Origin: Armatimonadota bacterium
GTDB lineage: Bacteria > Actinomycetota > Acidimicrobiia > Spongiisociales > UBA5794
Length of the DNA stretch: 15,988 nucleotides
Direction of reading: 5' to 3'
Assembly (NCBI GenBank): GCA_008501565.1
Contig: QQUL01000338.1
Span: 1 to 15,988, forward strand
Shown here piece after piece: positions 1-7,019 of the stretch (position 1 is the first letter of the stretch; every line of letters begins with the position of its first letter). Below the pieces are notes generated by a model. It saw nothing but the letters and a program-made list of their open reading frames with translations. It was not told the origin of the DNA and searched no databases. A program made the position numbers and the translations under genes.

Positions 1-718
1 CCGAGTGGTAGGGCTCGCCGGGTTCGTAGCCGTCGACAAAGGTCTCAGACAATGCAACGGCGCCGCACACACCGCCGTCGGCAAAGACCTTGACTCCGGC
101 CACGCGCAGCCGGTTGGCGGGTTCGCTCCCTGCAGAATGCGCCGTGTACCAATCGCCCATGTCAACACCGCACGGATCGGTCCGTGCCAAGTACATGCTG
201 GTGCGGATACGCAGTTCACCGGACTCGGCCACCGAGACCAGCAGATCGTAAGCATCCGGTTCGACCGAACCATCGCCAAGCGAGGTGATGCCATTTGAGA
301 GCGCTGCGGCCTGGCCGGCTGCGAAATCGCCATAGTCGGTGAGGATGTGCGAGTGCGGATCGACGAAACCGGGGGCGATCGCCCGCCCGTCGAGATCGAT
401 GACAATGGTCGTTTCTCCGATGTACTCGGAAATGTCCTCCTCGGCACCGACTGCGACGATTACGTCGCTCCTGAGCGCCAGGGCCTCAGCGATGGAATTC
501 TCCGGGTCCATCGTGACAACGTCGCCCCCGAGGTACACGACATCGGCAGGATCCGGTCTCGGCGCTGATGTACTCGTCGTCGTTGTGTCGGCGACCGTGG
601 TGCCAACGACTGTCGTCGTCGTGGTCGGTACAACTGTCGTGGTCACCGCCGTGTCATTGCTACACGCCGTGGAAATGACAACGAGCGCAACCGAGGTGAA
701 GATGAGTCTGGGAACCAT
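1..718 (-). CDS. Lipoprotein amidohydrolase (amidohydrolase_3/YtcJ-like), C-terminus beyond the window
   Basis: Reading the minus strand from the ATG at 718 gives 239 codons open to the left edge, so only the N-terminal part is present. Residues 1-18 form a hydrophobic signal peptide ending STA-Cys19, a slightly atypical lipobox, so the protein is probably a membrane-anchored lipoprotein outside the cell. Residues 23-52 are a Thr/Val-rich linker. The next part matches the metal-dependent amidohydrolase_3 family: a small beta domain with VYLGG-DVVTMDP, then DGRAIAPGFVD with the metal-binding His122-x-His124. A later KVFADGG segment resembles the family. The substrate is unknown. The gene diverges from another amidohydrolase at 838. 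A weak AGGTGG lies upstream, and TAGCGT at 732-727 is a possible -10 box. The family call is firm and the substrate is open. Confidence 0.85.
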   Translation of the reverse strand, partial: MVPRLIFTSVALVVISTACSNDTAVTTTVVPTTTTTVVGTTVADTTTTSTSAPRPDPADVVYLGGDVVTMDPENSIAEALALRSDVIVAVGAEEDISEYIGETTIVIDLDGRAIAPGFVDPHSHILTDYGDFAAGQAAALSNGITSLGDGSVEPDAYDLLVSVAESGELRIRTSMYLARTDPCGVDMGDWYTAHSAGSEPANRLRVAGVKVFADGGVCGAVALSETFVDGYEPGEPYHS

Positions 719-762
719 GACGAGCGACGCTACCACCTCTCGGTCCGGCGTAGCTCATGCCA

Positions 763-778
763 CCGAAGGACACTTCGG
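763..778. promoter_or_regulatory. Inverted repeat between divergent amidohydrolase genes
   Basis: CCGAAG (763-768), a GACA spacer and CTTCGG (773-778) form a perfect 6-base inverted repeat in the 119-base gap between the two divergent starts. It could be an operator serving one or both promoters, or a chance hairpin. No regulator gene lies next to it. Confidence 0.35.
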
Positions 779-825
779 CGACGATCCACCAATAGTCGAC
801 AGATGTTCCGGTCCGCGACGGCGCC

Positions 826-837
826 TACGCTGGATCC
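826..837 (+). promoter_or_regulatory. Candidate -10 box of a leaderless amidohydrolase gene
   Basis: TACGCT at 826-831 fits the actinobacterial TANNNT -10 pattern and lies exactly six bases before the ATG at 838. No Shine-Dalgarno sequence is visible, so transcription probably starts at or next to the A of the start codon. I see no convincing -35 box. The same geometry recurs before the genes at 6881 and 9093. Confidence 0.5.
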
Positions 838-1920
838 ATGCTGATACGAATGCCCGGCCGCGAACCGTACGAGATCGGAGTCTCGGGATCGTTCTTCGTC
901 GAGCCAGACGAGTCCACGGTTGGTCTTCCCGATACCTCGGATCTGTGGGCCCTCCCGGGGCTCGCCGACTGCCACGCCCATGTGTCAATGATGTCGCTGA
1001 ACGAATTCGATGCGATTACCGATGAATCGATGCGCAGGGCCATACCCACCAACACCTGGGCACACCTCGACCACGGTGTGTTGCTCATCCTCGACAAGGG
1101 CGGAAAGAGCGATACCACCCTCGTCACGCTCGACCACGATGCCGACAAACGGCCATACGCCGAAACGGCAGGTTCCATGATCTCGACACCAGGTGGCTAC
1201 TACGGAAACGGCTTCGGGACGGAGGTCGAACCAGACGCCCTCGTTGAACACATTCGGACGAAAGCCGCGACCCGAGGGGGATGGGTCAAACTCGTGGGAG
1301 ACTGGCCCCGCCGCGGTCAGGGACCCGTCAACAACTGGCCTTTCGATGTGCTGGCCGAGGCGGTGAAAGCTGCCCACGACGCCGACGCCCGGGTCGCGAT
1401 CCACTCGATGGCATACTCGTCGGCAGACGCGGTCGCAGCCGGTGTCGACTCGATCGAACACGGACCATTCCTCTCCGAAGACGACCTCACGGCGCTTGCG
1501 GCACGCGGCGGGGCCTGGGTTCCAACCATCGTCAACATGTTGTTCCTGCGAGACATGCTCGGAGCCGATTCCTCCGGCGGAAGAATGTTCGTCGACGGAC
1601 TTGAGCGAATGCGTGAGAATCTCCCTCTGGCAGAGTCGCTGGGTGTCACCGTTCTCGCCGGAACCGACATGGCGGTTCCCCACGGCGAGGTTGCAACCGA
1701 AGCGATGCGACTCCGCGAGTACGGTCTGTCCGACGCCGCAGCAACAGCGGCAACGTCCACGGCCGCCTACGACTATGTCGGACGGTCAGCACAGCCCGAA
1801 GCCGGCGCCGAGGCTGACGTCGTCTTCTTCCGAGAAAACCCCTTCGAACGGGTTGAGATCCTTGCGGAACCGGCGTTCATCATGCGCAGAGGCAAGATCG
1901 TGAGAACCACCCTTGACTGA
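838..1920 (+). CDS. Amidohydrolase family protein (imidazolonepropionase/prolidase-like), cytosolic
   Basis: The 360-residue protein has no signal peptide and carries the full metal-site set of the amidohydrolase superfamily. His46 and His48 sit in LADCHAHV after strand 1, Lys151 in GWVKLVGDW (a candidate carboxylated lysine), His189 in VAIHSMA, His208 in SIEHGPF and Asp277 in LAGTDMA. A short N-terminal and C-terminal beta region (ending FIMRRGKIVRTT) flanks the barrel, as in imidazolonepropionase-like and Xaa-Pro dipeptidase-like members. The likely reaction is hydrolysis of a C-N bond in a cyclic amide or peptide-like compound, but the sequence does not reveal the substrate. The start is supported by a -10 box six bases upstream and by the complete N-terminal domain. 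The end overlaps the next gene by eight bases, which suggests translational coupling and a shared pathway. Confidence 0.88.
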   Translation: MLIRMPGREPYEIGVSGSFFVEPDESTVGLPDTSDLWALPGLADCHAHVSMMSLNEFDAITDESMRRAIPTNTWAHLDHGVLLILDKGGKSDTTLVTLDHDADKRPYAETAGSMISTPGGYYGNGFGTEVEPDALVEHIRTKAATRGGWVKLVGDWPRRGQGPVNNWPFDVLAEAVKAAHDADARVAIHSMAYSSADAVAAGVDSIEHGPFLSEDDLTALAARGGAWVPTIVNMLFLRDMLGADSSGGRMFVDGLERMRENLPLAESLGVTVLAGTDMAVPHGEVATEAMRLREYGLSDAAATAATSTAAYDYVGRSAQPEAGAEADVVFFRENPFERVEILAEPAFIMRRGKIVRTTLD

Positions 1921-2701
1921 AGCCCTGTACCAACGCGAAGGCGACATATTCGTGCCAAGTGGGTACGTGCGAGGTCCCTGGAGTCACGACCATTGTCACG
2001 GAGGTCCACCGTTCGGACTTCTCACAACGCTGATATCCCAAGCACACCCCAACATGGGGCTTTCTCGAACAACGATGGACATTCCCGGTCCCATCCCGCT
2101 CGTACCGTGTCGCGTTGAGCTTGAGACCATTCGACCCGGTAAGAAGATCTGTCACCTGGCCGCAAAGCTGGTGGGACTCGACGGGGCGGTCCATGCGCGT
2201 GCAACAGCGTGGTTGATGCGCATCAACCGCGACGTCGTTGAGCAGACCAATCCGGATCGACGTCTCCCCCCACCACGTGACTCCGGGACACCGATCGACC
2301 TGAACTTTTGGGGCAAAGATGGCGATTTCGGCCAGGCAGTCGAGATGTGGGGTGTGGAAGGAACGCCTTTCGGGGGTGGAGAAGCGACCGTTTGGGCCCG
2401 CCTGACCATGCCGCTCATCGCGGGCGACGAGCCAAACCCCTATGGCGTTGCGGCTGCTCTCGCTGACTTCCCGAACGGGATATCGGCCCTGAAACCCTTG
2501 AAAGACCTTGCCTGTGTGAACACGGATGTCACGGTCTATTTCGGTCGAGCACCGGTAGGCGAGTGGGTTTGCTTCCGTTCACAAACAAATTCATCAGGAT
2601 TGGGACTAGGCATGAGCGATTCGGTGTTATACGATGTATGCGGATTCGTTGGAACAGCGAACCAGTCGATCTTCTTCGACTCGCCAATTATCGGGAACTA
2701 G
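1913..2701 (+). CDS. Acyl-CoA thioesterase-like hotdog-fold protein
   Basis: The 262-residue protein resembles the TesB-like/4HBT_3 thioesterase family. FVPSGYVRGPWS is followed by HGGPP at residues 29-33, which caps the hotdog helix, and the C-terminal half has the second hotdog with WVCFRSQTNSSGLGLGMSDSVLYD and a closing SIFFD. Such proteins hydrolyse acyl-CoA thioesters or have lost that activity; the acyl group cannot be told here. The start is a TTG at 1913 lying inside the end of the upstream gene. The in-frame GTG at 1952 would remove the conserved YQREGDIF segment, so I reject it. An 8-base overlap with the amidohydrolase points to coupled translation. The pairing of an amidohydrolase with a thioesterase is not a pathway I recognise. 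Confidence 0.8.
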   Translation: MTEALYQREGDIFVPSGYVRGPWSHDHCHGGPPFGLLTTLISQAHPNMGLSRTTMDIPGPIPLVPCRVELETIRPGKKICHLAAKLVGLDGAVHARATAWLMRINRDVVEQTNPDRRLPPPRDSGTPIDLNFWGKDGDFGQAVEMWGVEGTPFGGGEATVWARLTMPLIAGDEPNPYGVAAALADFPNGISALKPLKDLACVNTDVTVYFGRAPVGEWVCFRSQTNSSGLGLGMSDSVLYDVCGFVGTANQSIFFDSPIIGN

Positions 2702-2805
2702 ACAAGGGTTTCCGAGCGTCTTATCCACGAATCCTCTTGAAGGACAACCAAGCCTTCGACTCGCCTTCAACCACACGATGGCGCCTCGAAGAGAGAATCT
2801 ATGTG

Positions 2806-2810
2806 AAGGA
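2806..2810 (+). promoter_or_regulatory. Ribosome binding site that sets the sigma factor start
   Basis: AAGGA at 2806-2810 lies nine bases before the ATG at 2820. This supports that start over the in-frame upstream ATGs at 2634 and 2778, whose extra residues are low-complexity and unlike any sigma factor N-terminus. The leader between the previous stop (2701) and 2820 shows no promoter I trust. Confidence 0.7.
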
Positions 2811-2819
2811 ATTCACAAC

Positions 2820-3749
2820 ATGACAGCACGAACAGCAATGACACCAACAGAGGTCGGCGACAGCCTGACCACATATCTCACTGATATCGCAAACCACGAG
2901 CTCCTGACGGCCGACGACGAAGTCGATCTCGCCCAGGCAATCGAGGCCGGCCGAGAGGCCGAGGAAAAGCTTGAGGCTGGCGGTGTCAAAGGCGCCGAGA
3001 ACGTCAAGCTTCAGCGCACCGCGCGCAAGGGCAAGGAAGCCAAGGATCGTTTTGCTCAGGCAAACCTGCGTCTTGTTGTTTCTCAGGCCAAGCGCTACCG
3101 CTCCCAGTACGGCATCGAATTCGTTGACCTCATCCAGGAGGGCAACCTCGGACTCATCCGTGCCGTTGAGAAGTTCGATTGGCGCAAGGGATTCAAGTTC
3201 TCGACGTACGCAACCTGGTGGATTCGTCAGGCGATGCAGCGCGCCGTTGCTGAGAAGTCACGGACGGTCCGTCTTCCCAACTCACTCCATGACACGCTCT
3301 TGACGCTCAACGGGACACGCAACCGCCTTCTTTCCGAACTCGGCCGCGAGCCAAGCTCAGAGGAACTGGCCGAAGAGTCGGGTCTTCGATTGGATCAGGT
3401 TCTCGAGGCACAGCTGGTGGCAGACTCCGTGTCGCTTGAGTCCCCGGTTGGTGAGGATGGCGCCGTTCTTGGTGACTTCGTCGCTCACGACGACGAGGAC
3501 GATCCAGTTCGCGAATCGGAGCGCCTGTCGACCATTGAGGCTCTTCGAGAGGCAATTGACCGTCTTCCCGAGCGGGAGGCATACATCCTCTCGAAGCGTG
3601 TTGGCTTTGAGGATGGCCTTCCTCGTACCCACGAGGAGATCGGCAAGCATCTCGACCTCGGCCCGACCAGGGTCCGATCACTCGAGAAGCAGGCACTTTC
3701 CCGCCTCCGTCACCCTGCCTTCGGATTGAGGCAGGAAGCCGACTTCTAA
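2820..3749 (+). CDS. RNA polymerase sigma factor, sigma-70 family, group 2 (SigA/HrdB-related)
   Basis: The 309-residue protein has the sigma-70 regions in order. Region 1.2 is about 14-50. Region 2 is about 74-155, with RFAQANLRLVV, DLIQEGNLGLIRAVEKFD (2.2), and KFSTYATWWIRQAM plus KSRTVRLP (2.3-2.4). Region 3 is about 158-225, and region 4 about 238-300 ends LSRLRHP. There is no long acidic region 1.1, so it is more likely an alternative group 2 sigma than the main housekeeping one. Its 2.3-2.4 residues are close to principal sigmas, so it should read similar promoters. The region 4.2 recognition helix reads GPTRVRSLEKQAL rather than the usual RERIRQIE-type sequence, so -35 contacts may differ. 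It is followed by heptad repeats and a terminator. Its role could be stress or stationary phase, but that is inference. Confidence 0.92.
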   Translation: MTARTAMTPTEVGDSLTTYLTDIANHELLTADDEVDLAQAIEAGREAEEKLEAGGVKGAENVKLQRTARKGKEAKDRFAQANLRLVVSQAKRYRSQYGIEFVDLIQEGNLGLIRAVEKFDWRKGFKFSTYATWWIRQAMQRAVAEKSRTVRLPNSLHDTLLTLNGTRNRLLSELGREPSSEELAEESGLRLDQVLEAQLVADSVSLESPVGEDGAVLGDFVAHDDEDDPVRESERLSTIEALREAIDRLPEREAYILSKRVGFEDGLPRTHEEIGKHLDLGPTRVRSLEKQALSRLRHPAFGLRQEADF

Positions 3750-3753
3750 AAGC

Positions 3754-3781
3754 AGACGTCAGACGTCGGACGTCGGACGTC
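3754..3781 (+). repeat. Heptad tandem repeat, copy A (four RGACGTC units)
   Basis: Four perfect 7-base units, AGACGTC twice then GGACGTC twice, begin five bases after the sigma factor stop codon. Each unit contains the palindrome GACGTC. The outer bases GTCAGACGTC (3758-3767) and GACGTCTGAC (3776-3785) pair, so the run can also fold as one 10-base stem. The same heptads open the longer elements at 8814 and 10007, but this copy lacks their G/C-rich structured part and is followed at once by a terminator. Confidence 0.85.
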
Positions 3782-3793
3782 TGACCCGAACTT

Positions 3794-3828
3794 CAGAAAC
3801 GGCTGCCTCAGGGCAGCCGTTTCTGTTT
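3794..3828 (+). terminator. Rho-independent-like, probably bidirectional terminator
   Basis: CAGAAACGGCTGCC (3794-3807), a TCAG loop and GGCAGCCGTTTCTG (3812-3825) form a perfect 14-base stem followed by TTT. It lies between the ends of convergent genes, the sigma factor (stop 3749) and the minus-strand oxidoreductase (stop 3847). It probably ends both transcripts, although the U tract is short. Confidence 0.85.
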
Positions 3829-3846
3829 CACACCGTTGCGGGGGTC

Positions 3847-5232
3847 CTACCGGCGCTTGCCGCGGAGCCAGTTTCCTACGTCGGACAGTTTGGACGGGCG
3901 GTTTCGGCGCTCCTCGCTTCGGTCGGCGCGTCTGGCCATGGCCAATCCGGCGTTGATGCCGATCCAACGGAACGGCTCGACCTCCCACGACGGCCATTCG
4001 TGGGAAACCCATGGCAGCGTGGTTCGCTCGGTGTCCAATCCGGCAATCAGCTCGGCCAATGTCCGGCCTGCGAGCTGTGCCGTTGCGACACCGTCACCGA
4101 CATATCCGCCGGCCACCGCCACGCCCGCTTCGCGGTCAAATGTGACTGATGGCCGCCAGTCCCGCGACACTCCGAGCGCACCGCCCCATCGGTGGGTCAA
4201 CGTCACCCCGTCGAGCTGCGGGAACATTTCGACGAGAACCCGCACCAACTCGGTGTGCACGTCGTCGGGCGTGTCGAACGACGGCTTGATCCTCGATCCG
4301 AAGTGGTACGGCGCTCCCCTTCCGCCAAAGGCAAGGCGCCCATCAGCAGTCCTCTGACCGTAGATGATCAGGTTCCGAAAGTCGCCGAAGGTCTCCCGAT
4401 TCGCCAGCCCGATGTCGTCCCACATGATGTCTGACAAAGGCTCGGTCGCGACCATCAGCGAGTACAGCGGCAGAACGATCCGCTTTCTCCCGGGCAACTG
4501 GCTGCCGAAGCCTTCGGTCGCGAGGACCGTCACATCGGCGGAGACCACGCCCCCTCGGGTAACGACGCCGTCTCGGCGAATTGCTGTCGCCCGCGAGGAC
4601 TCGTAGATCTCAACCCCGCGTGACTCAGCCGCCCTGGCCAGTCCGTGTACCAGCTTCGCTGGGTGAATCGCGGCGCCATGGCGATACCAAACACCGCTCA
4701 CGACGTTCGTAGCGTTCAGTCGTGCCTTCGCCTCGGACTCGGACAGGTACACGATGTCGTCAGGCTTGACTCCAAGGGAATTCGCATGCTCGACCTCTTC
4801 GCGTGCGTATGCATCCTGGAAGGGAAGTCTGGCAACCGACACAACTCCGCCCTTGGCGTAGTCACAGTCGATGCCCTCGGTCCGAGCGATACTCCCGACA
4901 TCGTCCACGCTGGCAAAGAGCGCCTGCATCTGACGGAGAGCGGCCTCCTTCCCGTGATCGTGGGCCAGCTGACCGTGCCCAAGGGGGTACTCGGCATGAC
5001 ACCAGCCTCCGTTGCGCCCGCTTGCACCGAACCCGACATGGTTTGCCTCAACGACCGCGATCTTCAGCGAGGGGTCGAATCCGGCCAAGTGATAGGCACA
5101 CCAAAGACCGGTGAAGCCTGCACCGACGATCGCGACGTCGACATCAACATCGGAACTGATCGCTGGGCGGGTCGCGCTTGCGTCAACGGCGTCCCACCAC
5201 AGGGGCGCCAATCTGGCAGTCGAGATGTTCAC
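3847..5232 (-). CDS. FAD-dependent oxidoreductase, DAO family, PuuB-like (gamma-glutamylputrescine oxidase-like)
   Basis: The 461-residue protein has an N-terminal Rossmann FAD site, VAIVGAGFTG (Gly37, Gly39, Gly42) with Glu62 for the ribose, and then GFGASGRNGG at 67-76, typical of the PuuB/OrdL branch of the D-amino-acid oxidase fold. In that family, gamma-glutamylputrescine or a related secondary amine is oxidised to an aldehyde with H2O2. The start is GTG at 5232 and overlaps the ureohydrolase stop by four bases (GTGA), so the two genes are coupled. Neighbours with ureohydrolase and GNAT functions support polyamine or guanidino compound breakdown. A second enzyme of the same family (10218-11624) shares the layout, including a basic C-terminal tail. 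Because no PuuA partner is visible, the true substrate could be another amine such as free putrescine or spermidine. Confidence 0.85.
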   Translation of the reverse strand: MNISTARLAPLWWDAVDASATRPAISSDVDVDVAIVGAGFTGLWCAYHLAGFDPSLKIAVVEANHVGFGASGRNGGWCHAEYPLGHGQLAHDHGKEAALRQMQALFASVDDVGSIARTEGIDCDYAKGGVVSVARLPFQDAYAREEVEHANSLGVKPDDIVYLSESEAKARLNATNVVSGVWYRHGAAIHPAKLVHGLARAAESRGVEIYESSRATAIRRDGVVTRGGVVSADVTVLATEGFGSQLPGRKRIVLPLYSLMVATEPLSDIMWDDIGLANRETFGDFRNLIIYGQRTADGRLAFGGRGAPYHFGSRIKPSFDTPDDVHTELVRVLVEMFPQLDGVTLTHRWGGALGVSRDWRPSVTFDREAGVAVAGGYVGDGVATAQLAGRTLAELIAGLDTERTTLPWVSHEWPSWEVEPFRWIGINAGLAMARRADRSEERRNRPSKLSDVGNWLRGKRR

Positions 5233-6209
5233 GATCTGGCCGCCACGACTCGCTCTGCCATTCCGTTGAGGATCTCAAGCACGATGCGGTTTCCAAGAAA
5301 TGCGGTGATCTGCCCTGGACCGTCGTAGGGGGGAGACACCTCAACGATGTCGGCACCGATGACGGGGAGCTCTCGGGCAAGACGTCTGACTGTGTCGAGA
5401 AGCTCCCTCGATGTGAGCCCACCGGGTTCGGGAGTGCCGGTGCCGGGGGCCATGCCCGGATCCACGACATCGACATCGACCGAAATGAAGATCCCGATGC
5501 TGTCGACACCCCCTGCCGCCTCAACGGCGTCGTCGACAACCGGCCGGAGACCCCGTTCAACGATTTCGGACATCAGGAACGTTCGCATCCGTTGTTCAGC
5601 CATCCATGCGACGGTCTCCGGGCCCGGCCAGTATCCACGCAGTCCGACTTGTACGAACCGGTGTCCCGGAACGGCCCCCGACTCGATGAGTCGGCGCATG
5701 GGAGTGCCATGGGAGTGGAGGGCCCCGGGAGCCTTGGTCGATGCGCTGGTATCGGCGTGGGCATCAAAGTGAACGAGCCCGAATGTCCCGTCACCGTGGT
5801 GCCGGGCGAGTCCGGTGCCGTTACCAAACGTGATCGAGTGGTCGCCCCCCAGGATGATCGGAACGGCGCCCATGGCCGCGATGGTTGCGACCGCATCCGC
5901 GACGGCTTCGAGACCGAGTTCAAGATATCCCTGCGCGACGGTCACATCGCCGACGTCGATCACCTTGAGAACCTCGAACGGATCGATGCCTGAGGGAAGG
6001 TGCGGACGCGTCCGGTCCGCTGGCAGATAGTCGGCTTCGCGTATCGCTTTGGGTCCGAAGCGGGCGCCGCCTCGATATGAGGCTCCCCAATCGATGGGAG
6101 CCCCGATGATCACGACATCAGGACTCAGTTCCTTGGCCTGTTCCAAGGACGCGGATGGCAGACCCGCGAAGGTCGGGAACGATGCAAACCGATACGTGCC
6201 ATCAGTCAT
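5229..6209 (-). CDS. speB: Agmatinase/arginase family ureohydrolase
   Basis: The 326-residue protein has the binuclear manganese site of ureohydrolases: GGDHS with His124, DAHAD with Asp149, His151 and Asp153, and SVDVDVVDP with Asp245 and Asp247. The SHGTP segment with His167, TPEPGG and DIVEVSPPYD match agmatinase-like enzymes rather than arginases. The likely reaction splits agmatine into putrescine and urea in the cytosol. Guanidinobutyrase or guanidinopropionase activity is possible, since the specificity loop cannot be judged by eye. The ATG at 6209 follows the GNAT stop by six bases, with AGGAG from the end of that gene as its ribosome binding site. The stop overlaps the oxidoreductase start. 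The symbol is given for the family and the substrate is inferred from the neighbouring polyamine genes. Confidence 0.88.
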   Translation of the reverse strand: MTDGTYRFASFPTFAGLPSASLEQAKELSPDVVIIGAPIDWGASYRGGARFGPKAIREADYLPADRTRPHLPSGIDPFEVLKVIDVGDVTVAQGYLELGLEAVADAVATIAAMGAVPIILGGDHSITFGNGTGLARHHGDGTFGLVHFDAHADTSASTKAPGALHSHGTPMRRLIESGAVPGHRFVQVGLRGYWPGPETVAWMAEQRMRTFLMSEIVERGLRPVVDDAVEAAGGVDSIGIFISVDVDVVDPGMAPGTGTPEPGGLTSRELLDTVRRLARELPVIGADIVEVSPPYDGPGQITAFLGNRIVLEILNGMAERVVAARS

Positions 6210-6215
6210 GCCTCG

Positions 6216-6881
6216 TCACTCCTCTTCCGGATGCCGATTGTCGTCATCAGTCTCGTCGTCTCGGTACCAGGGATTGAACCACACAATGAACGAGGCCCAG
6301 TTGTCCGACGTCGGATCCTGCACATAGTCGGCGATCACGCCACGCACCTCGAATCCATTCCGAATCTGAGCAGTCAGGGTTGCGTCGACCAAACGGCCGG
6401 CAGCAACCTCCTCAACATATTCTGCCGCAGTCATCTCGTGCTTGTGATTCACAAAGCCCGGAATGACCCCTCCTGCGATGATCCCTCGCTTGTTGTGGTC
6501 GATGACCACCTGCTTTCGGAGTTGGTACAGCTTCGACGCGATACCCCGCCCCCGGTAGTCGGGGTGGACAGCGATGTCGATCCCGTAGTACCAATCTCCG
6601 TCGGGGTCGTGGTTGCCGACTCCCTCGTGGCCGACGACGTCCGCCATGTGATGTTGAGGCTGGCTTATCTCGTAGTCGACGAATATCCCCGAACCCATTC
6701 CGATGACCCGATCGCCGTCGAGTGCGATGAATGCACCCTCTGGGAATACCGCTTCCTGGAGAAGAATGCCTTCGACCGTGAGCAGATCGTCACCGCCGAG
6801 GTTCGGAAAGCACAGGTGCTCCAGCTCGACCATGGCATCGGCGTAGGCACCCTCGGCCACTCGGTATTCGATCTCAGACAT
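6216..6881 (-). CDS. GNAT family acetyltransferase, like the N-terminal domain of GNAT-nitrilase fusions
   Basis: The 221-residue protein has the acetyl-CoA binding motif A at about 102-118, DIAVHPDYRGRGIASKL. After this it reads GIIAGGVIPGF, MTAAEYVEEV, LTAQIRNGFEVRGV and IVWFNP, the pattern I recall from the N-terminal half of YhcX-type proteins, where GNAT is fused to a carbon-nitrogen hydrolase. Here the domain stands alone and ends in an acidic tail. As the first gene of the ureohydrolase and oxidase operon it may acetylate a polyamine or related amine, but that is inference. I chose the ATG at 6881 over the in-frame ATG at 6965. The extra 28 residues are unlike the family and the region carries promoter signals. 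TACTGT lies six bases before the start with no clear ribosome binding site, so it is probably leaderless. Confidence 0.82.
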   Translation of the reverse strand: MSEIEYRVAEGAYADAMVELEHLCFPNLGGDDLLTVEGILLQEAVFPEGAFIALDGDRVIGMGSGIFVDYEISQPQHHMADVVGHEGVGNHDPDGDWYYGIDIAVHPDYRGRGIASKLYQLRKQVVIDHNKRGIIAGGVIPGFVNHKHEMTAAEYVEEVAAGRLVDATLTAQIRNGFEVRGVIADYVQDPTSDNWASFIVWFNPWYRDDETDDDNRHPEEE

Positions 6882-6887
6882 CGCACG

Positions 6888-6918
6888 ACAGTATGGTCGA
6901 CCGCCCGTCCCGCTACAA
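6888..6918 (-). promoter_or_regulatory. Candidate promoter of the GNAT-ureohydrolase-oxidase operon
   Basis: On the minus strand TACTGT (6893-6888) is a TANNNT -10 box ending six bases before the ATG at 6881. TTGTAG (6918-6913) is a weak -35 match with a long 19-base spacer. The geometry points to a leaderless transcript. Confidence 0.5.
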
Positions 6919-6938
6919 GCGATACGTTGGTACGCGGC

Positions 6939-6978
6939 GTCACCTGCAAGCGAATCGACGTGCATGTGACGATGTCAC
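6939..6978. promoter_or_regulatory. Candidate operator with GTCAC/GTGAC half-sites
   Basis: GTGAC-GAT-GTCAC at 6966-6978 is a perfect 5-base inverted repeat with a 3-base centre. It ends four bases before the -10 box of the aminotransferase gene. A further GTCAC at 6939-6943 lies between it and the divergent GNAT promoter. Clusters of short inverted half-sites suit Lrp/AsnC proteins, and the regulator at 8363 is in the operon this site would control. The binding itself is inference. Confidence 0.5.
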
Positions 6979-6982
6979 GAAC

Positions 6983-6988
6983 TATATT
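6983..6988 (+). promoter_or_regulatory. Candidate -10 box of the aminotransferase-lrp operon
   Basis: TATATT at 6983-6988 is close to the TATAAT consensus and predicts a start near 6995, giving a leader of about 25 bases to the ATG at 7020. No good -35 box is visible; the inverted repeat occupies that area, as expected for a promoter controlled by a bound regulator. Confidence 0.5.
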
Positions 6989-7019
6989 TCTGACAACGAT
7001 GCAAACGGATGGAGGCAGG

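Noticed and set aside
339..1025. Plus-strand open frame of 228 residues over the left region
   Set aside because: It is antisense to the lipoprotein amidohydrolase, whose signal peptide, linker and metal motif are convincing, and then overlaps the amidohydrolase at 838.
2634..2819. Upstream extension of the sigma factor
   Set aside because: The extra 62 residues overlap the thioesterase gene, look like an out-of-frame reading, and a good AAGGA site precedes the ATG at 2820.
3754..3781. Heptad arrays as a CRISPR array
   Set aside because: Units are 7 bases with no spacers between them and no cas genes nearby.
5178..5993. Plus-strand 271-residue open frame
   Set aside because: It is a shadow of the ureohydrolase gene, which has all catalytic motifs on the minus strand.
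6303..6318. GACGTC motif at 6306 and similar single motifs inside genes as further repeat copies
   Set aside because: They are single occurrences within conserved coding sequence, without tandem units.
6231..7019. Long N-terminal extension of the aminotransferase reading frame
   Set aside because: It runs antisense through the GNAT gene and through the promoter region; the conserved aminotransferase begins after 7020.
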